The notes: a model not told the origin generated them from the letters alone. Counted from the stretch's first letter, positions 44,685 through 54,134 are shown. The stretch is 64,000 nucleotides of DNA from Mycobacterium sp. OTB74 (GCF_029892685.1 NZ_JARXVD010000002.1:186001-250000), one strand, 5' to 3'. Numbers and translations: made by a program.

Positions 44685-44926
44685 GCATCTTGACCGCGTT
44701 GCACTGCGCGGCAGTCTCCCGGCATGGGTACACGACTCGAAAACTCTTCGAACACAGCGCCATTTGACATGTTCCTGGTTCTTGAAAATGTGTCGAGAGT
44801 GTGAACGTATCCCGCCATCGCCAAAAAAACGCGAGTAGTCGGCTACTCGAAAATCAGCCTTCCCGCTGTACGCCCTGCTGCAGGCGATCCGTAAGGTGAA
44901 ACCCCCACTCAGCCAAGGAGGTACCT

Positions 44927-45226
44927 GTGAAGAAGTCCCTGCAGCGCGTCGGCGTGATCGCCGCAACGGCGCTGGCGCCCATGGCATTTGTCGCCGCAGT
45001 CAGCCCGGCGATCAGCCATGCTGACTGCGAAGGGGGCACCTGGTGGGACCCGGTCAACAACCGGTGCCAGGCCCCGCTGGTGCAGAACTGCCCGGGCGGC
45101 TGGTGGGACCCGAACATCAACAGCTGCCGCCCACCCCTGGCGACCGTTCCGCTCAACTGCACCAACGGCTCATGGTGGGACCCGATCAACAACGTGTGCC
45201 AGCCGCCGGTACTTCCTCCGCAGTAG
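44927..45226 (+). CDS. Secreted WWDP-repeat protein
   Basis: 99 aa, GTG start with AAGGAGG 5 bp upstream. A signal peptide (KKSLQRVGVIAATALAPMAFVAA) ends near SHA. The mature ~68 aa has three copies of a Trp-Trp-Asp-Pro motif (GTWWDPVNNRCQAP, GGWWDPNINSCRPP, GSWWDPINNVCQPP), each with a Cys one turn later. Exposed Trp pairs with disulfides suggest a ligand- or surface-binding role; no family is recognised. Confidence 0.8.
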   Translation: MKKSLQRVGVIAATALAPMAFVAAVSPAISHADCEGGTWWDPVNNRCQAPLVQNCPGGWWDPNINSCRPPLATVPLNCTNGSWWDPINNVCQPPVLPPQ

Positions 45227-45281
45227 CCTCCAGCGCGTCATTGCCTGGTCGTCGCATCAATCGTGCGTAGCGTGAGCCTCG

Positions 45282-45839
45282 ATGAATGCGAAACAGTTGA
45301 CCATGGGCGTCCTCGTGGTCGGCATGAGCCTGGCCGGCTGCGGGGACACCACCGGCGGACAGCCGAAATCCGCCGTCCCGACAACCGGGTCGGCAACCTC
45401 CCAGTCGGCAACCCCGACGACCAGCCCAGCTCGCACCATACCCAGCTCACCGACTTCGTCGCCCAGCGGCGCTAGCCCTACGGCGGCCTCGCCCGGCAAT
45501 GCGCAGCCGCTGGAGCCTAACAACGGCTATGTGTTCATCGAGACCAAGTCGGGCAAAACCCGTTGCCAGCTGAGCACCAAGACGGTTGATTGCGAGGCGC
45601 AGTTCACCAATGCCCCCAAGGTCGAGGGCGAGCAGGCCAACGGGGTCAGCGTCAACGCCACCGGCAAATTGTCGTGGGTGGTCGGCAATCTGGGTGCCAT
45701 CCCGACTGTCCCCATCGACTATCGGACGTATTCGGCCCAGGGGTGGACCATCGTCGCCAACACTGATGGCACCCGCTTCACCAACGACGCCACCGGGCAC
45801 GGGATGTTCGTCAGCATCGACCACGTCGATTCGTTCTGA
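45282..45839 (+). CDS. Lipoprotein (LpqJ-like)
   Basis: 185 aa. The lipobox SLAGC at residues ~16-20 follows a short signal, then ~50 residues rich in Ser/Thr/Pro, and a C-terminal domain with a disulfide pair (TRCQLSTKTVDCEAQ). M. tuberculosis encodes the lipoprotein LpqJ (~186 aa) beside iniC, so this is possibly its counterpart, judged by length and location only. It would sit on the outer face of the membrane. Confidence 0.75.
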   Translation: MNAKQLTMGVLVVGMSLAGCGDTTGGQPKSAVPTTGSATSQSATPTTSPARTIPSSPTSSPSGASPTAASPGNAQPLEPNNGYVFIETKSGKTRCQLSTKTVDCEAQFTNAPKVEGEQANGVSVNATGKLSWVVGNLGAIPTVPIDYRTYSAQGWTIVANTDGTRFTNDATGHGMFVSIDHVDSF

Positions 45840-45886
45840 CTCGTGCTGTTCTGACTGGCGGAAGCCACGCAACTACGCTGACCCAT

Positions 45887-46816
45887 ATGGACTTCCGGGT
45901 ATTCGTCGAACCGCAGCAGGGCGCCACCTACTCCGATCAGCTCGCCGTGGCCCAGGCGGCCGAAGCGCTCGGTTACTCGGCGTTTTTCCGGTCCGACCAC
46001 TACCTCGCCATGAGTGGCGACGGGTTACCCGGGCCGACCGATTCCTGGGTGACGCTGGGTGCCATCGCCCGCGAAACTTCCACCATCCGCCTGGGCACCA
46101 TGGTCACTGCGGCCACCTTCCGACATCCCGGGCCGCTGGCGATCACCGTTGCTCAGGTTGACGAAATGAGTAACGGCCGTGTCGAATTCGGCTTCGGGGC
46201 CGGCTGGTTCGTCGAGGAACACGAGGCCTATGCCATCCCGTTCCCAGCACTCGGCGAGCGCTTCGACCGCCTCGACGAGCAACTGCAGATCATCACCGGA
46301 CTCTGGAACACCCCAGTCGGCGAAACCTTCGACTTCACCGGCAAGCACTACGCGATCAGAAACTCCCCGGCCCTGCCCAAGCCTGCCCAGTGCAACCCGC
46401 CGATCATCATCGGCGGTGGTGGCGCCAAGCGGACGCCGGCCCTGGCCGCGCGGTTCGCCTCGGAGTTCAACATCCCGTTCGTCGACCTGGCTACTCTGAC
46501 GGCCCAGTACGACCGGGTCCGTGCCGCAGTCGACGCGGCTGATCGGGCACCGGAGAGCATGACGTACTCCGCGGCGTTCGTGCTATGCGCCGGGCGGGAC
46601 GACGCAGAGATCGCGCGCCGGGCCGGTGCCATCGGCCGCGAGGTCGACGAGATGTACAGCAACTCTCCGGCAGTGGGCACTCCAGCACAGATCGCGGAGA
46701 AGCTGGCGCCCTTCCTGGCCGCCGGTGTTCAGCGGATCTACCTGCAGGTTTTGGACATGTCGGACCTTGACCACCTCGAGTTCTTCGCCCACGAGGTCAT
46801 CCCGCATTTGTCGTGA
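45887..46816 (+). CDS. F420-dependent LLM-class oxidoreductase
   Basis: 309 aa. The luciferase-like monooxygenase fold is clear: FRVFVEPQQGATYSDQLAVAQAAEALGYSAFFRSDHY, TVAQVDEMSNGRVEFGFGAGW, and IIIGGGGAKRTPALAARFA. In mycobacteria most members use coenzyme F420 (some FMN) to oxidise or reduce lipids and other small molecules; the substrate is unknown. The ATG follows the lipoprotein gene by 47 bp. Confidence 0.9.
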   Translation: MDFRVFVEPQQGATYSDQLAVAQAAEALGYSAFFRSDHYLAMSGDGLPGPTDSWVTLGAIARETSTIRLGTMVTAATFRHPGPLAITVAQVDEMSNGRVEFGFGAGWFVEEHEAYAIPFPALGERFDRLDEQLQIITGLWNTPVGETFDFTGKHYAIRNSPALPKPAQCNPPIIIGGGGAKRTPALAARFASEFNIPFVDLATLTAQYDRVRAAVDAADRAPESMTYSAAFVLCAGRDDAEIARRAGAIGREVDEMYSNSPAVGTPAQIAEKLAPFLAAGVQRIYLQVLDMSDLDHLEFFAHEVIPHLS

Positions 46817-46858
46817 CCCGCAGAAACAGCGAAAACGGCACGGCTAGTATCGGACGCC

Positions 46859-47350
46859 GTGGCCAGGACTGAATACCGCGAGCGCGAGCGGGAGCGGGAG
46901 CGCGAACCCGAGCGTCCCTGGCACGAGCGCACCCCGCTGGTGCTCGGTGCCAGCATCGCCGCACTGGCCGCAATCGCGCTGATCTACTTCGCGGTGTCCT
47001 ACCTATCGCGGCAATACGAGCAGCCCAAGCCGCCCCCACCGGTCATCAGCGACAACGCGCCTTGGGCCCCGGCCACCATCCGCACCACCACCACGCAGTC
47101 CACCAGCCAGACGAACACGTCCGTCATTGCACCGTCGACCAGCGAGATCGAAAATCCGATCTCCGGCACGCCCTCTGACACGGACACCGGCGAGTCCACC
47201 ACCAGTGGCTCGACCACAACGACAACGACGACCTCTACGTCGGTCACCGAATCCCGGCCCAACCACAGCGGCCCGGCGCCCGGGTCCCGGCCGCCGCGCT
47301 ACAACCAGACCCGCACGATCTATCCGCAGCCGATCTCTCCGCAGCAGTGA
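46859..47350 (+). CDS. Single-pass membrane protein with Thr/Pro-rich exterior
   Basis: 163 aa, GTG start. The N-terminal ~22 residues are Arg/Glu repeats (ERERERERE), then one membrane segment (VLGASIAALAAIALIYFAVSYL) and a ~100-residue Thr/Ser/Pro-rich outside part, a type that may be O-mannosylated. The function is unknown. Its stop is 2 bp from the convergent DUF445 gene. Confidence 0.75.
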   Translation: MARTEYREREREREREPERPWHERTPLVLGASIAALAAIALIYFAVSYLSRQYEQPKPPPPVISDNAPWAPATIRTTTTQSTSQTNTSVIAPSTSEIENPISGTPSDTDTGESTTSGSTTTTTTTSTSVTESRPNHSGPAPGSRPPRYNQTRTIYPQPISPQQ

Positions 47351-47352
47351 CG

Positions 47353-48618
47353 TCAGTGGTGGGTGAACAGCTCGATCATCTGCACCTGTAACTCGCCGAC
47401 ACACCCACCCAGGATGGCGCCGATCGCGATCATCAACGGCTCGTCGTCCTTGAACACGGGCCGCAAGATCGACTCGTACTCCTCGGGCGTCAGCTGGTTC
47501 ATCTTGTCGGCGATGGTGTTTTCCAGGTCGATCCGGCTCATGGTGTAGTCCTGAGCCTCGCGCAGCGTGGTCGGCAGCTGCTCCAGCACCTGCGCCACCA
47601 CGTGATCCTTCAGCGCGCGGTACTTGGTGGTGCCCACCGCGAACTTGACCACCGTGCCGGCGATGCCGGTCTCCTGATCGATCGCCGACTCGACCTCCTT
47701 GGCCACCATCGCGAACAGCTTGTCCGCACCCGGCCCCTTGAGAATTCCGTCGAACAAGATTTCCGGTGAGAACAGATCGTCAGCCAGAATCCGGGCGTAG
47801 TCGGCGGTGATCTTCGCGCGCTGAGCGTGCAGCAGGCCCTGAAACTGAATGAAACCAAGGTATTTCGTCGGCCTGACGGGTCGGAACAACATGTTCAGTG
47901 CGATGTAGTCGCTGACCAGACCGATACCGAAACCGAAGGCCGGCATGATCCAGGGGTTCTTGAAGATCGCCCAGACGAACATCTGCAGAGTGCCGATGGC
48001 CAGCCCGAAATAGATGCCACTGCGACGGACGAATGCCATGGCATCGTCGCTGAGTCCGCGCATCAGCTTGTTGAGCTTCTCTTTGTTGCGCACCAACGTG
48101 GTGACAGCCAGGAACTGCAGGTCGACGAAACGCCCTAGGTCAGAACGCATCTCGTCGAGCATCTTCTCGGTGATCCGCGGCGCCTGGGCGTGGATTCGGT
48201 TCAACACAGCGTGCCGGCCGGCGGCGGGCAACGAATCCCACAACCCCGGACGGATCTGCTCGGCGACATCGCGGGCGATTTCGTCGATGGCTTCCGAGAG
48301 GGGTTCGCGTAGTACCTCCACCGCCTCGTTGGCATCGATCCTGTCCAGCAGTTCCTCGGGTTTGAGCAGGTTTTGGGTAAGCAGCTCAATGGTTTTCGAG
48401 CCGACCTTGCCCGCGCGCCGCGGAATGATGCCTTGCCAGCCGATGGGCCCGACACCGATGAACTCCACCGGCCGGTAGATCATCTCCATCGCGACGATCT
48501 TTGTGCTCCAGCCGACAAACGCGGCCACCAGTGGCATGGAGAAGTAGATGGGCCAGTACCGGCCGAAATCAGCGAAAATTTCGGGCAACGACATCATGGC
48601 GACGATGGTGTGCGACAT
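47353..48618 (-). CDS. DUF445 family membrane protein
   Basis: 421 aa from the ATG at 48618, which follows the previous stop by 8 bp; longer readings overlap the upstream gene. It has an N-terminal membrane segment (YWPIYFSMPLVAAFVGWSTKIVAM), a long helical cytoplasmic part, and two central membrane segments around IYFGLAIGTLQMFVWAIFKNPWIMPAFGFGIGLVSDYIAL. The FRPVRPTKYLGFIQFQGLLHAQRAKIT stretch is characteristic. DUF445 proteins are uncharacterised membrane proteins. Confidence 0.85.
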   Translation of the reverse strand: MSHTIVAMMSLPEIFADFGRYWPIYFSMPLVAAFVGWSTKIVAMEMIYRPVEFIGVGPIGWQGIIPRRAGKVGSKTIELLTQNLLKPEELLDRIDANEAVEVLREPLSEAIDEIARDVAEQIRPGLWDSLPAAGRHAVLNRIHAQAPRITEKMLDEMRSDLGRFVDLQFLAVTTLVRNKEKLNKLMRGLSDDAMAFVRRSGIYFGLAIGTLQMFVWAIFKNPWIMPAFGFGIGLVSDYIALNMLFRPVRPTKYLGFIQFQGLLHAQRAKITADYARILADDLFSPEILFDGILKGPGADKLFAMVAKEVESAIDQETGIAGTVVKFAVGTTKYRALKDHVVAQVLEQLPTTLREAQDYTMSRIDLENTIADKMNQLTPEEYESILRPVFKDDEPLMIAIGAILGGCVGELQVQMIELFTHH

Positions 48619-48626
48619 CTGAGACG

Positions 48627-49337
48627 TCACTGCCAGTCGTCCCGCGCGTCCTGCGCGGCGGCGGCCCACAGCGAACGTCCCAGGGCGGACAGCATCAACG
48701 TCAGCTTCTCCACTTTTGCCGGCAACGGTCCCTTGGTTGCGGCCTTGACCGCAGCCAGCACGATCATTTCGGCCATCAGCACCTCATAGTCCATCTTCAG
48801 CGCGGGGTCCTCCGGGCCGATCTCGACCAGCCCGAGCGCCAGAAGATGGCTGACGTACTGCGGGGTCATCTGGGGCAGAGCGACATTCGCGGTCCGGCCG
48901 ATCAGCGACGCATTCTCCAGCATTACCTTGCGGGTCCGGTCAGACACATTGACCAGAGGCGAGACGGAACCGTCCGAGAGGGCGCCGACGATCCGGGCCT
49001 CATCGGCCACCAATTGATCCAACAGGTGATGGTAGAGCTCGGCCTGGCCGCCGGCGGTGTTCTGGTCCAGTGCACGATCTAGCAATTGATTCATCTTGGT
49101 ATTAAGCGAGCCGGCCCGCGTGCTCGGTTGCGAACCGGCCTGCGAGTCCCGCTGAGGTTCGGAGTCTGCCGGCGCCGGCTCGACATCAATGTCCGCCGGT
49201 TCTGGATCAAGTTCGCTGAGCCCCTTCCGAAGGGCCCCGACGACTTGCTGCTCGGTCCAGCTGTAGACGTCCAGGCCCAGCCGGGCAGCATCGACCGCAC
49301 GTCCTACCAGCCCAAAAGGGTCAAACGATTGCGTCAC
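48627..49337 (-). CDS. Conserved hypothetical protein of the ini region
   Basis: 236 aa from the GTG at 49337 (VTQSFDPFGLVGRAVDAA); a longer frame to 49631 would overlap iniC. A Pro/Glu/Asp/Ser-rich linker at ~50-80 separates a short N-terminal helix from a helical domain (LYHHLLDQLVADEARIVGALSDGS, LPQMTPQYVSHLLALGLVEIGPED). The end of this domain recalls DUF4393/Abi-alpha-like proteins. It is 40 bp downstream of iniC and 8 bp upstream of the DUF445 gene, so it may belong to the ini transcript. Confidence 0.65.
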   Translation of the reverse strand: MTQSFDPFGLVGRAVDAARLGLDVYSWTEQQVVGALRKGLSELDPEPADIDVEPAPADSEPQRDSQAGSQPSTRAGSLNTKMNQLLDRALDQNTAGGQAELYHHLLDQLVADEARIVGALSDGSVSPLVNVSDRTRKVMLENASLIGRTANVALPQMTPQYVSHLLALGLVEIGPEDPALKMDYEVLMAEMIVLAAVKAATKGPLPAKVEKLTLMLSALGRSLWAAAAQDARDDWQ

Positions 49338-49377
49338 CCGCAAACGGTAGCTGCGACGGGTCCCAAATTGCCAATGT

Positions 49378-50904
49378 TCACCTTTGCGCCACTCGCCCCC
49401 GGGCTGCGTACTCGGCCACCAGCGCCTCGGCGCTGCGCACCGCCGCCCGGCAGGCCCGAGCGGTGAAGGGGTCGTTGAGCGGGTGCTCAGCCCGGCGGCG
49501 CCAACGCTGGACCGCTGCGAATGCCGCCCGCGGGCCGTCATAGGGAGCGTCATGCCCGAGCCCCAGACGGCTGGCGGCGTCGGTACCCGATCCGCCGATG
49601 ATCCGGCGCAACGAGGCCATTTCGTCGTCATTGAATGACGTTGTCCGCGAACGTAGTTGGCTGATCAGCCGCAGTTCCTCGAAGGCGTGCGTGTCAGCGA
49701 GCAGCGGTTCGATATCGGCCAGCATGTAGGGCGTCGCATAGATCGGGTTGGTCTGCACAAAACGGCGAACCGACAGCAGCGCGGTGTGCGCCTTGAGCAT
49801 GTCGGCACGTTGGGCGAACTGCTGATCGATCACCTCCCGCAGCGCAACCAGACCACTTCGCTCCAATAACTCGTCGGCCAGCCCCATCGAATCGGTGACA
49901 CCGGCTCGCAGCACTGCGATGGAGATTCGGATGCCGAACATGCCGAACCGGTCCAGCAAAGCGCTGCGGGTTGCCGCGTCGACCGGCAGCGCGGCATCCT
50001 CGCGGGCGAAGCGATCCACCGACAGCATGGCCTTGCTCAGGGCCGCCGCGCCGTCGCCGTCGAGCGCGGCGAGCTTCTGCAGTGCGGCAAACTCGCTCTG
50101 CCGCAACGTCCGCGCCGTCAACGCCAACAATCCGGACACCGGCACCACCGCTTGGCACACACCGGTGCGGTCTAATTCGGTGGTGAAGCGCGTTGCCACT
50201 TCACGGGCCGACAGCATGGCGTCGATTCGGCCGGCACCGATCTCATCGGCGCGGGAGGCCACCCCGATGACGCCAAGTGCCCCAGCCGATCCGCCGACGA
50301 GTTCACCGATCTGTTTGAGCAGGGCAATATCCGCGGCGTTGAGGGTGCGCAGCAGAAAGACCACCGCGTCGACCCGCGGGATGCCGTCTGGCGGGACCAG
50401 TAGTTGCAGCGTGCGGTCGGAGACGTCCCGTGACAGCGACGAGGTGCCCGGGGTGTCGATGATGACGCAGCGTTCCAATTCCGCTGACGGCCACTGCACA
50501 TCGAGGTCGACGATGTCGGCAACCTGGGTCGCGCCCTGGGCGCCCGAGTACCTTGCGAGTTCGAAGGTGAGGCCGCCATCGCGGGTGATCGGGACGTCGG
50601 AGCGGTGGCCGTCACGATGATTCGCGGTGACCCGCGGCGTCGGGCCATAGTGGAACCACGTGACCAGACGGGTCGCCTCAGCGGCATCGGTGGGTGCAAT
50701 CTCTTCTCCCACAAGCGCATTGACCAGAGTCGACTTACCGGCCTTGAGGGTGCCGGCCAACGCTATCCGGATCGGCTGGTCCAGCCGGTACCCGATCCGG
50801 TCCAGCTCACCCAGCAGCCGCGGCTGGTTCCGGTACATCGGATCCGAGCGGTACGCCGCGACGATGTCCGCTAGGATCGCACGGACTCGCTGGCTGGTGC
50901 TCAT
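49378..50904 (-). CDS. iniC: IniC, dynamin-like GTPase
   Basis: 508 aa. The GTPase domain has the P-loop AGTLKAGKSTLVNALVG at ~45-61, a switch region with PTDAAEATRLVTWF, and the G3 motif VIIDTPGTSSL. The C-terminal half is helical (bundle-like) without a clear membrane segment. IniC is the partner of IniA in the isoniazid-inducible operon, and the bacterial dynamin pair is thought to remodel membranes under cell-wall stress. The ATG overlaps the iniA stop by 4 bp. Confidence 0.93.
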   Translation of the reverse strand: MSTSQRVRAILADIVAAYRSDPMYRNQPRLLGELDRIGYRLDQPIRIALAGTLKAGKSTLVNALVGEEIAPTDAAEATRLVTWFHYGPTPRVTANHRDGHRSDVPITRDGGLTFELARYSGAQGATQVADIVDLDVQWPSAELERCVIIDTPGTSSLSRDVSDRTLQLLVPPDGIPRVDAVVFLLRTLNAADIALLKQIGELVGGSAGALGVIGVASRADEIGAGRIDAMLSAREVATRFTTELDRTGVCQAVVPVSGLLALTARTLRQSEFAALQKLAALDGDGAAALSKAMLSVDRFAREDAALPVDAATRSALLDRFGMFGIRISIAVLRAGVTDSMGLADELLERSGLVALREVIDQQFAQRADMLKAHTALLSVRRFVQTNPIYATPYMLADIEPLLADTHAFEELRLISQLRSRTTSFNDDEMASLRRIIGGSGTDAASRLGLGHDAPYDGPRAAFAAVQRWRRRAEHPLNDPFTARACRAAVRSAEALVAEYAARGRVAQR

Positions 50905-52781
50905 CGTTCCCCGGCGGAGCCGGGTGCGGCTGAAACCGCTAGCTCCGGAGTCAATTTCACCGCGTTGTCGACCACCTGACGCAAGATGTTGAGCTGACGC
51001 TCCAGCTCCCGCACCCGGGTATCTCGTTCGCCTGCCTCGATCTGGGCGGCAGCCATGGTGGCTTGCAGTGATTCGTTCAGCGATCGGGTGGTCTGATTGG
51101 CGATGCCGCGGTAGTGGTCACGCAACTGGCGCTGGATGTTGCGCAGCCGGTCACGCGACTCCTTGCCCACGGCGAACGACACGTCGTCGACAAACCGGCG
51201 TACGTTCATCTTCGCCTCACCGCGCACCCGCAGCATGCGGTTCTCCATGTCCTCCTTGTAGGCCTTGCGGCCCAACAGGAGTCCGGCTCCGACCGAGAGT
51301 GGGTTGAACATGCCGAGGCCTGCCAAGGACGTCATCATGCCGAACATCACCACGCCTCCGTACGAGCCGCGCAGGCCGGTGACCATCTTGTGCCCGGCTT
51401 TGACCGGCTTGGCCTCCAACCGGGCCAGCGAGTTGAATTCGCCTAGCCCAGCACCCATTTCCCGGGCACTCACTTCAGGCAGCTCGACGGCGTCCAGCCC
51501 GGCCTCGACGAAGTTGCGGGCCACCTCGGCGGCCAGTGCCTCGGCTCGCTGGTAGGCCCAGACGAAGTTGTCACCGACTGCGGTGGCCACCACGTTCTCC
51601 AACTCGGCGCCGATCTCGGCCCAGTGCTGGGTCGGATCGCAACCGTCGATCACCCGCTCGGTGTGAGCAGTGATCTGCCGGAAGCGGTTTCGCAAGTCGT
51701 GGTCGACGTCCGCAGTCAGATCGGCGATGCCGTCGTTGAGCACCTGTTGCCACAGCGCGGTCTGAGTCAGCGCATCCTGCGCTTCTTCCTTGCGACGTTC
51801 CAAGTCCTGTTTGATCCGCTCGACCTGTTCCGGGTCGTTGATCGCCGCCAGTTCCGCACTGACGGTCAACGTGAGATGCTCTGCCGCCGCATGGATTTCG
51901 GTGACCACCTGGTCCTTGATCCGGTCGTTCTCCCGGCTCAGCACCCTGTCGGTGAGGAATTTGATGATCGACGGGAAATTGGATTCGTCGTTGAGTTCCT
52001 TGTCGTTCAGTGCCAGCGCATGGGTGCGCAATGTCGATGACACCGGCGTGATAGGGAGCGTCAACCCTGCACGCTGCAGGTGCGCGACGTTGGCCGAGAC
52101 AATCTCGCGCCAGTGCGGGTACAAGTCGGACTTGGTGGCGACAATTGTTGCCACCGGGCAGATTTCGACGGCCTGCCGAACAAAGGTCAGCTCCGGCGCG
52201 GTGAATTCCTGGCTGGTGTCGCTGACCATCAGCACCGCGTCGGCGTCAGGCAGCAGGCCCAGCGTCGCAGACAGGTGGGGCTGACCTAACCCGCCCACAC
52301 CCGGGGTGTCGATGAAGGTCAACCCACTCTTGAGCATCGGGCTCGGGGCGGAGACCTCGACGCGCAGCACTTGACGGCCTGCGGCCTGCGGGGCGCGGCG
52401 CAGATCGGTGGACAGCTCGTTGGGAGGAATGCCCACCACGCTCGGTTCCAGTCCACCGTCGGGCGGTGCCAGCACCAACTGTGCGGCGGCGGCATCGCCA
52501 TATCGGACGACGGTGGTGAGCACCGTGCTTTCGTCATCGCCGACGCGCGCCACCGGCATATTCAGCAGCGAGTTCAACAACTGGCTCTTGCCCTGTTTGA
52601 GCTGCCCTGCGATGACCACCCGGATCTGCGGGTCGCTGATCCGCTCTTTGGCGGCCAGTAGCCGCTGGGCCAGGTCGTCGCGGTCGTTGAGTTCTGCGAT
52701 CCGGCTGGTGTGATCGATCAACTCGACGATCACGGCGACCGGGCGTGGATTCGCCGGCTGCGGCTCGTTGGGTTGCGTCAC
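50901..52781 (-). CDS. iniA: IniA, dynamin-like GTPase
   Basis: 626 aa from the GTG at 52781, with AGGAG six bases before it; M. tuberculosis IniA is ~640 aa. P-loop AGQLKQGKSQLLNSLL near residue 57, switch motif STVLTTVVRYG, G3 DTPGVGGLG. The C-terminal half has a hydrophobic paddle (VVMFGMMTSLAGLGMFNPLSVGAGLLLG) and long coiled coils ending RELERQLNILRQV. IniA causes membrane fission in vitro and is induced by cell-wall inhibitors. It is co-translated with iniC. Confidence 0.95.
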   Translation of the reverse strand: MTQPNEPQPANPRPVAVIVELIDHTSRIAELNDRDDLAQRLLAAKERISDPQIRVVIAGQLKQGKSQLLNSLLNMPVARVGDDESTVLTTVVRYGDAAAAQLVLAPPDGGLEPSVVGIPPNELSTDLRRAPQAAGRQVLRVEVSAPSPMLKSGLTFIDTPGVGGLGQPHLSATLGLLPDADAVLMVSDTSQEFTAPELTFVRQAVEICPVATIVATKSDLYPHWREIVSANVAHLQRAGLTLPITPVSSTLRTHALALNDKELNDESNFPSIIKFLTDRVLSRENDRIKDQVVTEIHAAAEHLTLTVSAELAAINDPEQVERIKQDLERRKEEAQDALTQTALWQQVLNDGIADLTADVDHDLRNRFRQITAHTERVIDGCDPTQHWAEIGAELENVVATAVGDNFVWAYQRAEALAAEVARNFVEAGLDAVELPEVSAREMGAGLGEFNSLARLEAKPVKAGHKMVTGLRGSYGGVVMFGMMTSLAGLGMFNPLSVGAGLLLGRKAYKEDMENRMLRVRGEAKMNVRRFVDDVSFAVGKESRDRLRNIQRQLRDHYRGIANQTTRSLNESLQATMAAAQIEAGERDTRVRELERQLNILRQVVDNAVKLTPELAVSAAPGSAGER

Positions 52782-52794
52782 GTCATCTCCTCTC

Positions 52795-52900
52795 AGCGAT
52801 TTGTGCACGATATCGGGCGGAGAGCGCCCCGAAACATGCACAAATCGCTGCCTAACGGTAGGCGCAAACGACCGGCGGGAACCTTAACTGGTCCCGCCGG
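52795..52900 (-). terminator. Two hairpins between iniB and iniA
   Basis: Hairpin 1: CCGGCGGGAACC (52872-52883) with GGTCCCGCCGG (52890-52900), a stem directly after the iniB stop. Hairpin 2: AGCGATTTGTGCA (52795-52807) and TGCACAAATCGCT (52837-52849), a perfect 13-bp inverted repeat enclosing a second GC arm pair, ending 14 bp before the iniA start. They may act as terminator or attenuator, limiting iniA relative to iniB. Confidence 0.6.
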
Positions 52901-52918
52901 CCAATTTGTTGCGATCGA

Positions 52919-54037
52919 TCAGTGCATCGCGGTGTGCGGATCGATGTGGGTGGTGTGGCTGATGTCGGTGGTGCTGTGCAGGTCGGTCGGGGCATAGGTG
53001 TTCAGCCCGGCCTGGTGCACCGAGGAGTCGGTGACCGAGCTGTGCACCGAGTTGTCCGCATGAACATCGGTATGCGTGGTGTTGCCGCTGTTCAAGCTGG
53101 TGTTGGCAGTGTTGTTGCTGTTCAGGCTCGTGTTGACGTGGTTGGACACCGAGGAGGTGTTCGACACCGAGTGCGACGAGTCGTCGATGACGCTGCTGTT
53201 TCCGCTGCCCAGGTCGTGGCCGACCGTGGTCTGGTTGCCGCCGACGTGGGTGGACGAGGTGTTGCCTTCGTTGATGACGATGTTCCCGCCGCTACCTCCG
53301 CTACCGGCGCTGGCATGCCCGCCACCGATGAGGCCGCCGCCGGCGCTGGCGCTGCCGCCGTTGCCGCCGCCGGTGTTCACGTCGCTGATCACCGGACCGC
53401 TGTTGCCCGAGATGATGTGCCCACCCGCGGTCTGCGAGTTGTCAGCCACATGGTTGCCGGCACCGACGATCACCGGGGAGTGGCTGCCGGCGTGAATGTC
53501 GCCGTTGTTGACGCTGTTGCCGTCACCGAGCACCGCACCCTTTCCGCTGACGATAGGGCCGCTGTTGTTGCCCGCGACGTTCACGCCGCCATCGCCCTGC
53601 TGAACATGGCTGCCGCCCAACGTGATATCGCCGAAGCCCAGGTTGAACGCACCCTGCTGTGCGTTGGCGCCGGCGTCCTGGTTGGGGCTCATCACCGGGA
53701 CATTGTTGCCGCTCGCGATGGGCACGTTGTTGCCGCTGGCGAAGTCGGTGTTGGTGTTGGGCGCGAAGGTCGGCTGCGAGACGAAGCCGGTGTGCGGCGA
53801 GAACGGCGAGGACATGTTGTAGTAGTCCGACACTGCGTTCTGCAGGCCGACGACCGGGTCGCCGCCACCCAGCACGACACCGGCCGGTGCGGCGCTGGCG
53901 GCCACTGAAGCCAGCTGTGCGGCGGTGACGTTGGTCAGGCCCGCATCGCGCATGGTGCCCTCCGGATCCTGGACGAACGAGGAAGCGACGGACGGGAAGC
54001 GGAACAGGTCGATGATGAACTCGATCAGGCTGGTCAT
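52919..54037 (-). CDS. iniB: IniB, Gly/Ser/Asn-rich envelope-stress protein
   Basis: 372 aa from the ATG at 54037 (AAAGGGA before it); longer readings have no support. The N-terminal domain (~1-70: TSLIEFIIDLFRFPSVASSFVQDPEGTMRDAGLTNVTAAQL) is the IniB domain. The rest is repetitive and rich in Gly, Ser, Asn, Thr and His, with short imperfect GN/SG/NN repeats like a glycine-rich wall protein. IniB is the first gene of the isoniazid-inducible operon iniBAC; its molecular role is unknown. Confidence 0.93.
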   Translation of the reverse strand: MTSLIEFIIDLFRFPSVASSFVQDPEGTMRDAGLTNVTAAQLASVAASAAPAGVVLGGGDPVVGLQNAVSDYYNMSSPFSPHTGFVSQPTFAPNTNTDFASGNNVPIASGNNVPVMSPNQDAGANAQQGAFNLGFGDITLGGSHVQQGDGGVNVAGNNSGPIVSGKGAVLGDGNSVNNGDIHAGSHSPVIVGAGNHVADNSQTAGGHIISGNSGPVISDVNTGGGNGGSASAGGGLIGGGHASAGSGGSGGNIVINEGNTSSTHVGGNQTTVGHDLGSGNSSVIDDSSHSVSNTSSVSNHVNTSLNSNNTANTSLNSGNTTHTDVHADNSVHSSVTDSSVHQAGLNTYAPTDLHSTTDISHTTHIDPHTAMH

Positions 54038-54134
54038 GGGAGTCCCTTTCCTATGGAGCTTGTGGAGGTTTCGGGTCGCCAGTCCTTCCGGCGAACTGAC
54101 AACTACGTTAGGGGCCGCCATGAGCCGTGCACAC

